Shown: positions 54,240 through 64,000 of the stretch, in pieces
Position numbering within the stretch: the first letter of the stretch is position 1
Layout: every line of letters starts with the position of its first letter
Source: Rhynchopus euleeides
Taxonomy: Eukaryota; Euglenozoa; Diplonemea; Diplonemida; Diplonemidae
Direction: 5' to 3'
DNA: 64,000 nt
NCBI GenBank assembly: GCA_963210315.1
Contig: OY723272.1
Span: forward strand, 434,001 to 498,000
Notes under the pieces: model-generated
The model's database searches: none
What the model was told of the DNA's origin: nothing
The model's input: only the letters and a program-made list of their open reading frames with translations
Translations under genes and position numbers: made by a program

Positions 54240-54994
54240 TGGTCGCTCACAGCTCGCAGAGGTCGCTCCGCACCAAAAAAGCGTCGCTCACCGCGACCAG
54301 ACGCCGAGAATTTCAACTCATAGCAGCCAGAAGTCAGCACAGGAGTATCTAGCCGTCGGCTTTTCGTCCTGCCCAACATGGCACCCTCAGGAGGCGTGCA
54401 CTCCAACACTCTTTACAGTATGTTAAATGGAGGCATGCCCCTCACCACTCAGCTGCTGATGAGAGGTGGACCACACGTCAAGGACGTGCCAGGTACCACC
54501 TACTCACCAGGAGCTGCCCTGCCTTGGGAGCAGAGAATGGGGTTTAACATGCAGTAACCCCTCCAGACAGTGCAGATGTGCTGTGTCTGGAGGGTCCCAG
54601 AACCCTTAGAAAACCCCCCCTATATTGGCCCTGTGGCCCCCCCAGCCCATTTTTCAGCACCAAATTGGAAATTTTGGACCCCAAAATTTCGTCCAAAAAT
54701 CAGTTTTTCCTGGGTGTGGGTGTGTCTGGGGCCGGGAAAATGGTGTTTTGGGCGAAATTTTGGGGAAAAAATTTTCGATTTTTTTTTTCGAAAATGGTAA
54801 AGTCCGCAGCCAGGGGGGAACGGTTTTTTCGCATCTGATTGCGCGTTTAAATTATACAAACGGGCAGCATTTAATTCCGGGTACTTCCGGATACTCAGGA
54901 AATATTCCGTAGAGTGATTTCTGGTATGGGTTCGTGGCCTTGTATGCGCAGAGATTTTTGCCGCAACCGCTCCCTCGAAACTTGCCACCCTCTA
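54240..54994. repeat. Element J right-end module (homologous to 22060-22812)
   Basis: Begins with a few GGTCGCTC octamers, then border module 4 (54351-54400), GGAGGCGTGCACTCCAACAC, CACCAGGAGCTGCCCTGCC, the GGTGTTTTGGGCGAAA region, and the terminal CTTGCCACCCTCT. No gene. Confidence 0.8.
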
Positions 54995-57900
54995 AGCCTC
55001 AAGCAACCTCGAGCAACCTCGAGCAACCTCTAGCAACCTCTAGCAACCTCCAGGAACCTCTAGCAACCTCCAGCAACCTCTAGCAACCTCTAGCAACCTC
55101 TGGCAACCTCCAGCAACCTCTAGCAACCTCCAGCAACCTCCAGCAACCTCTAGCAACCTCCAGCAACCTCTAGCAACCTCCAGCAACCTCCAGCAACCTC
55201 GAGCAACCTCTAGCAACCTCCAGCAACCTGCAGCAACCTCGAGCAACCTCTAGCAACCTCGAGCAACCTCCAGTAACCTCCAGTAACCTCCAGCAACCTC
55301 CAGCAACCTCTAGCAACGTCGAGCAACCTCTAGCAACCTCCAGCAACCTCCAGCAACCTGCAGCAACCTCTAGCAACCTCTAGCAACCTCGAGCAACCTC
55401 CAGTAAGCTCCAGCAACCTCCAGCAACCTCTCGCAACCTCTCGCAACCTCTCGCAACCTCTCGCAACCTCTCGCAACCTCCAGCAACCTCTAGCAACCTC
55501 GAGCAACCTCTAGTAACCTCCAGCAACCTCTAGCAACCTCTAGCAACCTCCAGCAACCTGCAGCAACCTCCAGCAACCTCTAGCAACCTCGAGCAACCTC
55601 TAGCAACCTCTAGCAACCTGCAGGAACCTCTAGCAACCTCCAGCAACCTCTAGCAACCTCTAGCAACCTCTGGCAACCTCCAGCAACCTCTAGCAACCTC
55701 CAGCAACCTCTAGCAACCTCCAGCAACCTCTAGCAACCTCCAGCAACCTCGAGCAACCTCTGGCAACCTCCAGCAACCTCCAGCAACCTCTAGCAACCTC
55801 CAGCAACCTCTAGCAACCTCCAGCAACCTCTAGCAACCTCGAGCAACCTCTAGCAACCTCCAGCAACCTCCAGCAACCTCTAGCAACCTCCAGCAACCTC
55901 CAGCAACCTGCAGTAACCTCCAGCAACCTCTAGCAACCTCCAGCAACCTCCAGCAACCTCTAGCAACCTCGAGCAACCTCTGGCAACCTCCAGCAACCTC
56001 CAGCAACCTCTAGCAACCTCCAGCAACCTCCAGCAACCTGCAGTAACCTCCAGCAACCTCTAGCAACCTCCAGCAACCTCCAGCAACCTCCAGCAACCTC
56101 TAGCAACCTCGAGCAACCTCTGGCAACCTCCAGCAACCTCCAGCAACCTCTAGCAACCTCCAGCAACCTCCAGCAACCTGCAGTAACCTCCAGCAACCTC
56201 TAGCAACCTCCAGCAACCTCCAGCAACCTCCAGCAACCTCTAGCAACCTCGAGCAACCTCTGGCAACCTCCAGCAACCTCCAGCAACCTCCAGCAACCTC
56301 CAGCAACCTCTAGCAACCTCGAGCAACCTCTGGCAACCTCCAGCAACCTCCAGCAACCTCCAGCAACCTCTAGCAACCTCGAGCAACCTCTGGCAGCCTC
56401 CAGCAACCTCTAGCAACCTCCAGCAACCTCCAGCAACCTGCAGTAACCTCCAGCAACCTCTAGCAACCTCTAGCAACCTCTAGCAACCTCGAGCAACCTC
56501 CAGCAACCACCAGCAACCACCAGCAACCTCTAGCAACCTCCAGCAACCTCCAGGAACCTCTAGCAACCTCCAGCAACCTCTAGCAACCTCTGGCAACCTC
56601 CAGCAACCTCTAGCAACCTCCAGCAACCTCTAGCAACCTCCAGCAACCTCCAGGAACCTCCAGCAACCTCTAGCAACCTCTAGCAACCTCCAGCAACCTC
56701 TAGCAACCTCTGGCAACCTCCAGCAACCTCTAGCAACCTCTAGCAACCTCGAGCAACCTCTGGCAACCTCCAGCAACCTCTAGCAACCTCCAGCAACCTC
56801 CAGCAACCTGCAGCAACCTGCAGCAACCTCTAGCAACCTCAAGCAACCTCGAGCAACCTCGAGCAACCTCTAGCAACCTCTAGCAACCTCCAGGAACCTC
56901 TAGCAACCTCCAGCAACCTCTAGCAACCTCTAGCAACCTCTGGCAACCTCCAGCAACCTCTAGCAACCTCCAGCAACCTCCAGCAACCTCTAGCAACCTC
57001 CAGCAACCTCTAGCAACCTCGAGCAACCTCTGGCAACCTCCAGCAACCTCCAGCAACCTCTAGCAACCTCCAGCAACCTCTAGCAACCTCCAGCAACCTC
57101 TAGCAACCTCCAGCAACCTCTAGCAACCTCCAGCAACCTGCAGCAACCTCCAGCAACCTCTAGCAACCTCTAGCAACCTCCAGCAACCTCTAGCAACCTC
57201 CAGCAACCTCCAGCAACCTCTAGCAACCTCCAGCAACCTCTAGCAACCTCGAGCAACCTCTGGCAACCTCCAGCAACCTCCAGCAACCTCTAGCAACCTC
57301 CAGCAACCTCTAGCAACCTCCAGCAACCTCTAGCAACCTCCAGCAACCTCTAGCAACCTCCAGCAACCTGCAGCAACCTCCAGCAACCTCTAGCAACCTC
57401 TAGCAACCTCCAGCAACCTCTAGCAACCTCCAGCAACCTCTAGCAACCTCCAGCAACCTCGAGCAACCTCTAGCAACCTCCAGCAACCTCTAGCAACCTC
57501 CAGCAACCTGCAGCAACCTCCAGCAACCTCGAGCAACCTCTAGCAACCTCCAGCAACCTCGAGCAACCTCCAGCAACCACCAGCAACCTCCAGCAACCTC
57601 CAGGAACCTCTAGCAACCTCCAGCAACCTCTAGCAACCTCTGGCAACCACCAGCAACCTCTAGCAACCTCCAATAATCTCCAGCAACCTCTAGCAACCTC
57701 CAATAACCTCTAGCAACCTCCAGCAACCTCTAGCAACCTCCAATAACCTCTAGCAACCTCTAGCAAGCTCTAGCAACCTCTAGCAACCTCTGGCAACCTC
57801 CAGCAACCTGTAGCAACCTCCAGCAACCTCTAGCAACCTCCAGCAACCTCTAGCAACCTCTAGCAACCTCTAGCAACCTCGAGCAACCTCTAGCAACCTC

Positions 57901-60900
57901 CAGCAACCTCTAGCAACCTCGAGCAACCTCTAGCAACCTCCAGCAACCTGCAGCAACCTGCAGCAACCTCCAGCAACCTCTAGCAACCTCTAGCAACCTC
58001 CAGCAACCTCGAGCAACCTCTGGCAACCTCCAGCAACCTCTAGCAAGCTCCAGCAACCTCTAGCAACCTCTAGCAACCTCGAGCAACCTCTGGCAACCTC
58101 CAGCAACCTCCAGCAACCTCTAGCAACCTCGAGCAACCTCTAGCAACCTCTAGCCACCTCTAGCAACCTCCAGCAACCTCCAGCAACCTCTAGCAACCTC
58201 GAGCAACCTCTAGCAACCTCTAGCCACCTCTAGCAACCTCTAGCAACCTCCAGCAACCTCTAGCAACCTCCAGCAACCTCTAGCAACCTCTAGCAACCTC
58301 TAGCAACCTCTGGCAACCTCCAGCAACCTCCAGCAACCTCTAGCAACCTCTAGCAACCTCTAGCAACCTCGAGCAACCTCTAGCAACCTCTAGCAACCTC
58401 CAGCAACCTCTAGCAACCTCCAGTAACCTCTAGCAACCTCCAGCAACCTGGAGCAACCTCTAGCAACCTCCAGCAACCTCTAGCAACCTCCAGCAACCTC
58501 TCGCAACCTCTAGCAACCTCCAGCAACCTCTAGCAACCTCGAGCAACCTCCAGCAAACTCTAGCAACCTCCAGCAACCTCTAGCAACCTCCAGCAACCTC
58601 TAGCAACCTGGAGCAACCTCTAGCAACCTCCAGCAACCTCGAGCAACCTCTAGCAACCTCTAGCAACCTCTAGCAACCTCTAGCAACCTCTAGCAACCTC
58701 CAGCAACCTCTAGCAACCTCCAGCAACCTCTCGCAACCTCTAGCAACCTCCAGCAACCTCTAGCAACCTCCAGCAACCTCTAGCAACCTGGAGCAACCTC
58801 TAGCAACCTCCAGCAACCTCGAGCAACCTCCAGCAACCTCTAGCAACCTCCAGCAACCTCCAGCAACCTCTAGCAACCTCGAGCAACCTCTGGCAACCTC
58901 CAGCAACCTCCAGCAACCTCTAGCAACCTCTAGCAACCTCTAGCAACCTCCAGCAACCTCTAGCAACCTCTAGCAACCTCGAGCAACCTCTAGCAACCTC
59001 TAGCCACCTCTAGCAACCTCTAGCAACCTCCAGCAACCTCTAGCAACCTGCAGCAACCTCTAGCAACCTCTAGCAACCTCTAGCAACCTCCAGCAACCTC
59101 GAGCAACCTCTAGCAACCTCTAGCAACCTCGAGCAACCTCGAGCAACCTCTGGCAACCTCCAGCAACCTCGAGCAACCTCGGGCAACCTCCAGCAACCTC
59201 TAGCAACCTCTAGCAACCTCTAGCAACCTCTAGCAACCTCGAGCAACCTCTGGCAACCTCCAGCAACCTCTAGCAACCTCCAGCAACCTCTAGCAACCTC
59301 CAGCAACCTCCAGCAACCTCTAGCAACCTCCAGCAACCTCTAGCAACCTCTAGCAACCTCTAGCAACCTCTGGCAACCTCCAGCAACCTCTAGCGACCTC
59401 TAGCAACCTCTAGCAACCTCGAGCAACCTCTGGCAACCTCCAGCAACCTCTAGCAACCTCTAGCAACCTCTAGCAACCTCTAGCAACCTCTGGCAACCTC
59501 CAGCAACCTCTAGCAACCTCCAGCAACCTCTAGCAACCTCCAGCAACCTCTAGCAACCTCTAGCAACCTCGAGCAACCTCTGGCAACCTCCAGCAACCTC
59601 TAGCAACCTCTAGCAACCTCCAGCAACCTCTAGCAACCTCGAGTACCCTCTGGCAACCTCCAGCAACCTCTAGCAACCTCCAGCAACCTCTAGCAACCTC
59701 CAGCAACCTCCAGCAACCTCTAGCAACCTCCAGCAACCTCCAGCAACCTCTAGCAACCTCCAGCAACCTCTAGCAACCTCCAGCAACCTCTAGCACCCTC
59801 CAGCAACCTCCAGCAACCTCCAGCAACCTCTAGCAACCTCTAGCAACCTCGAGCAACCTCTGGCAACCTCCAGCAACCTCTAGCAACCTCTAGCAACCTC
59901 CAGCAACCTCTAGCAACCTCTGGCAACCTCCAGCAACCTCTAGCAACCTCGAGCAACCTCTAGCAACCTCTGGCAACCTCCAGCAACCTCCAGCAACCTC
60001 TAGCAACCTCTAGCAACCTCCAGCAACCTCGAGCAACCTCGGGCAACCTCTAGCAACCTCTAGCAACCTCTAGCAACCTCGAGCAACCTCTGGCAACCTC
60101 CAGCAACCTCTAGCAACCTCCAGCAACCTCTAGCAACCTCCAGCAACCTCCAGCAACCTCTAGCAACCTCCAGCAACCTCTAGCAACCTCTAGCAACCTC
60201 TAGCAACCTCTGGCAACCTCTGGCAACATCCAGCAACCTCTAGCGACCTCTAGCAACCTCTAGCAACCTCGAGCAACCTCTGGCAACCTCCAGCAACCTC
60301 TAGCAACCTCTAGCAACCTCTAGCAACCTCTAGCAACCTCTGGCAACCTCCAGCAACCTCTAGCAACCTCCAGCAACCTCTAGCAACCTCCAGCAACCTC
60401 TAGCAACCTCTAGCAACCTCGAGCAACCTCTGGCAACCTCCAGCAACCTCTAGCAACCTCCAGCAACCTCCAGCAACCTCTAGCAACCTCCAGCAACCTC
60501 CAGCAACCTCCAGCAACCTCTAGCAACCTCTGGCAACCTCCAGCAACCTCTAGCAACCGCCAGCAACCTCTAGCAACCTCTAGCAACCTCGAGGAACCTC
60601 CAGCAACCTCCAGCAACCTCTAGCAACCTCCAGCAACCTCTAGCAACCTCCAGCAACCTCCAGCAACCTCTAGCAACCTCTAGCAACCTCTAGCAACCTC
60701 TAGCAACCTCGAGCCACCTCTAGCAACCTCTAGCAACCTCCAGCAACCTCGAGCAACCTCTAGAAACCTCCAGCAACCTCTAGCAACCTCCAGCAACCTC
60801 CAGCAACCTCTAGCAACCTCTAGCAACCTCCAGCAACCTCCAGCAACCTCTAGCAACCTCCAGCAACCTCCAGCAACCTCTAGCAACCTCCAGCAACCTC

Positions 60901-63900
60901 TAGCAACCTCCAGCAACCTCTAGCACCCTCCAGCAACCTCCAGCAACCTCCAGCAACCTCCAGCAACCTCTAGCAACCTCTAGCAACCTCGAGCAACCTC
61001 TGGCAACCTCCAGCAACCTCTAGCAACCTCTAGCAACCTCCAGCAACCTCTAGCAACCTCTGGCAACCTCCAGCAACCTCTAGCAACCTCCAGCAACCTC
61101 TAGCAACCTCTAGCAACCTCTGGCAACCTCTGGCAACCTCCAGCAACCTCCAGCAACCTCTAGCAACCTCTAGCAACCTCCAGCAACCTCTAGCAACCTC
61201 CAGCAACCTCCAGCAACCTCTAGCAACCTCCAGCAACCTCCAGCAACCTCTAGCAACCTCTGGCAACCTCTGGCAACCTCCAGCAACCTCTAGCGACCTC
61301 TAGCAACCTCTAGCAACCTCGAGCAACCTCTAGCAACCTCCAGCAACCTCCAGCAACCTCTAGCAACCTCTAGCAACCTCTGGCAACCTCCAGCAACCTC
61401 TAGCAACCTCCAGCAACCTCTAGCAACCTCTAGCAACCTCTAGCAACCTCGAGCAACCTCTGGCAACCTCCAGCAACCTCTAGCAACCTCCAGCAACCTC
61501 TAGCAACCTCCAGCAACCTCCAGCAACCTCCAGCAACCTCTAGCAACCTCTGGCAACCTCCAGCAACCTCTAGCAACCGCCAGCAACCTCCAGCAACCTC
61601 CAGCAACCTCTAGCAACCTCGAGGAACCTCTGGCAACCTCCAGCAACCTCTAGCAACCTCCAGCAACCTCTAGCAACCTCCAGCAACCTCCAGCAACCTC
61701 CAGCAGCCTCTAGCAACCTCTAGCAACCTCTAGCAACCTCCAGCAACCTCTAGCAACCTCTAGCAACCTCTAGCAACCTCCAGCAACCTCGAGCAACCTC
61801 TAGCAACCTCCAGCAACCTCCAGCAACCTCTAGCAACCTCTAGCAACCTCCAGCAACCTCGAGCAACCTCTGGCAACCTCCAGCAACCTCTAGCAACCTC
61901 CAGCAACCTCTAGCAACCTCGAGTACCCTCTGGCAACCTCCAGCAACCTCTAGCAACCTCCAGCAACCTCTAGCAACCTCCAGCAACCTCCAGCAACCTC
62001 TAGCAACCTCCAGCAACCTCTAGCAACCTCTAGCAACCTCTAGCAACCTCTAGCAACCTCTGGCAACCTCTGGCAACCTCCAGCAACCTCCAGCAACCTC
62101 CAGCAACCTCTAGCGACCTCTAGCAACCTCTAGCAACCTCGAGCAACCTCTGGCAACCTCCAGCAACCTCTAGCAACCTCTAGCAACCTCCAGCAACCTC
62201 GAGCAACCTCTAGCAACCTCCAGCAACCTCCAGCAACCTGCAGCAACCTCTAGCAACCTCTAGCAACCTCGAGCAACCTCTGGCAACCTCCAGCAACCTC
62301 TAGCAACCTCTAGCAACCTCTAGCAACCTCCAGCAACCTCTAGCAACCTCCAGCAACCTGCAGCAACCTCTAGCAACCTCTAGCAACCTCGAGCAACCTC
62401 TGGCAACCTCCAGCAACCTCTAGCAACCTCTAGCAACCTCTAGCAACCTCTAGCAACCTCTAGCAACCTCCAGCAACCACCAGCAACCTCCAGCAACCTC
62501 TAGCAACCTCCAGCAACCTCCAGGAACCTCTAGCAACCTCCAGCAACCTCTAGCAACCTCTGGGAACCTCCAGCAACCTCGAGCAACTGCCAGCAACCTC
62601 TAGCAACCTCTAGCAACCTCTAGCAACCTCGAGCAACCTCTGGCAACCTCCAGCAACCTCTAGCAACCTCCAGCAACCTCTAGCAACCTCCAGCAACCTC
62701 TAGCAACCTCTAGCAACCTCTAGCAACCTCGAGCAACCTCTGGCAACCTCCAGCAACCTCTAGCAACCTCCAGCAACCTCCAGCAACCTCCAGCAACCTC
62801 GAGCAACCTCTGGCAACCTCTAGCAACCTCTAGCAACCTCCAGCAACCTCGAGCAACCTCTGGCAACCTCCAGCAACCTGTAGCAACCTCCAGCAACCTC
62901 CAGCAACCTCTAGCAACCTCTAGCAACCTCCAGCAACCTCCAGCAACCTCTAGCAACCTCCAGCAACCTCCAGCAATCTCCAGCAACCTCCAGCAACCTC
63001 GAGCAAATTCTAGCAACCTCCCGCAACCTCGAGCAACCTCTAGCAACCTCTAGCAACCTCCAGCAACCTCGAGCAACCTCTAGCAACCTCCAGCAACCTC
63101 CAGCAACCTGCAGCAACCTCCAGCAACCTCCAGCAACCTCCAGCAACCTCCAGCAACCTCTAGCGACCTCTAGCAACCTCTAGCAACCTCTAGCAACCTC
63201 TAGCAACCTCGAGCAACCTCTGGCAACCTCCAGCAACCTCTAGCAACCTCCAGCAACCTCTAGCAACCTCCAGCAACCTCTAGCAACCTCTAGCAACCTC
63301 TAGCAACCTCGAGCAACCTCTGGCAACCTCCAGCAACCTCTAGCAACCTCCAGCAACCTCCAGCAACCTCGAGCAACCTCTGGCAACCTCTAGCAACCTC
63401 TAGCAACCTCCAGCAACCTCGAGCAACCTCTGGCAACCTCCAGCAACCTGTAGCAACCTCCAGCAACCTCCAGCAACCTCTAGCAACCTCTAGCAACCTC
63501 CAGCAACCTCCAGCAACCTCTAGCAACCTCCAGCAACCTCCAGCAATCTCCAGCAACCTCCAGCAACCTCGAGCAAATTCTAGCAACCTCCCGCAACCTC
63601 GAGCAACCTCTAGCAACCTCTAGCAACCTCCAGCAACCTCGAGCAACCTCTAGCAACCTCCAGCAACCTCCAGCAACCTGCAGCAACCTCCAGCAACCTC
63701 CAGCAACCTCCAGCAACCTCCAGCAACCTCTAGCGACCTCTAGCAACCTCTAGCAACCTCGAGCAACCTCTGGCAACCTCCAGCAACCTCTAGCAACCTC
63801 TAGCAACCTCTAGCAACCTCCAGCAACCTCCAGCAACCTCCAGCAACCTCGAGCAACCTCTAGCAACCTCTGGCAACCTCCAGCAACCTCTAGCAACCTC

Positions 63901-64000
63901 CAGCAACCTCTAGCAACCTCCAGCAACCTCCAGCAACCTCCAGCAACCTCGAGCAACCTCTAGCAACCTCTGGCAACCTCTGGCAACCTCTAGCAACCTC
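54995..64000. repeat. 10-bp satellite AGCAACCTCY, third array (to window end, ~900 units)
   Basis: Continues past the window. Rare variants occur in the same order as in 24.1-28.6 kb: CCAGTAACCTCCAGTAACC (24.40/55.27 kb), two CAACCACCAG (25.62/56.50), CAATAATCTCC (27.18/57.67), CCTGTAGC (27.29/57.80), AGCCACC (27.74/58.15). A 570-bp block is repeated at 62720-63046 and 63290-63616. Confidence 0.97.

Larger units (their letters stand above)
36795..54994. mobile_element. Element J: 18.2-kb TIR element with giant transposase-USP gene and 120-bp satellite
   Basis: The ends are TAGAGGGTGGCAAG (36795) and its inverse CTTGCCACCCTCTA (ends 54994), each directly against 10-bp satellite, so J was inserted into the array. 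Target duplication is uncertain (AGCG on the left, AGCC on the right). Subterminal regions are shared with element I. Content: 3' region 36809-37568, gene 45932-37569 on minus, upstream region with a small inverted-repeat element (46061-46170), 120-bp satellite 46324-54238, right end module 54240-54994. Confidence 0.7.

Noticed and set aside
46198-54409. Three very long open frames (up to 2,691 codons) across the 120-bp satellite
   Set aside because: They arise because 120 is divisible by three and the unit has no stop in those frames. Frames overlap on both strands, variants are not silent-biased, and a 20-bp deletion shifts them.
36791-55000. Target duplication of element J
   Set aside because: AGCG and AGCC next to the tips are only partly alike and lie in a repetitive target, so no TSD is claimed.
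23636-64000. Many LLEVARGCWR-type ORFs that resemble a leucine-rich repeat protein
   Set aside because: Three 10-bp units give ten codons, so any stretch without a stop looks like a repeat protein. They are short, scattered and end at chance variants.
1-64000. Retrovirus-like, LTR or Polinton-type element
   Set aside because: I saw no long terminal direct repeats, reverse transcriptase with integrase, capsid or packaging domains. The elements here have TIRs and transposase-like or unknown genes.

Overview
The window looks like a repeat-rich, GC-rich piece of a eukaryotic nuclear genome, most likely a protist or alga. Evidence: the C-terminal zinc-knuckle piece of a LINE, a hAT-type element with an 8-bp target duplication, eukaryotic deubiquitinase folds (OTU and USP), C2H2 fingers, and more than 30 kb of tandem satellites. 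I cannot name the species. I recognised no rRNA, tRNA or housekeeping gene; almost everything is mobile or satellite DNA.

Layout. 1-1378: 3' part of an OTU-peptidase ORF cut by the window edge. 1379-3711: T-rich repeats and two tandem ~0.9 kb direct repeats. 3712-17240: a train of at least seven different terminal-inverted-repeat (TIR) elements, called A, B, C, D, E2, G and F here, plus one end of an eighth (E) and a hAT-type element (H). B, C, D and E abut end to end with one TA dinucleotide at each junction. H sits in G, G in E2, and E2 apparently in E. G and F carry the same unrecognised gene set in the same order: a small basic ORF, then a short ORF and a larger ORF sharing motifs such as HFRYxDIP and HSxxHWxxPEDAxPL.

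17566-22812 (element I) and 36795-54994 (element J) share both ends and subterminal regions and look like small and large members of one transposon family. J is 18.2 kb and encodes an intronless ~2,775-aa protein that joins a DDE-type transposase core (D620, D686, C705-x2-H708, E968) to a C-terminal ubiquitin-specific-protease domain (Cys2357, His2609). J also carries about 66 copies of a 120-bp satellite. I holds a 61-bp satellite, a GC-rich 10-bp array and degenerate copies of an unknown minus-strand protein.

23636-36794 and 54995-64000 are a single kind of 10-bp satellite (AGCAACCTCY) that J appears to have split; variant order shows higher-order duplication. Long open frames inside the satellites follow from repeat length and lack of stops, and I do not call them genes.

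The most interesting things are the transposase-deubiquitinase fusion in J, the TA-sharing chain of TIR elements, and the unknown gene cassette conserved between F and G.
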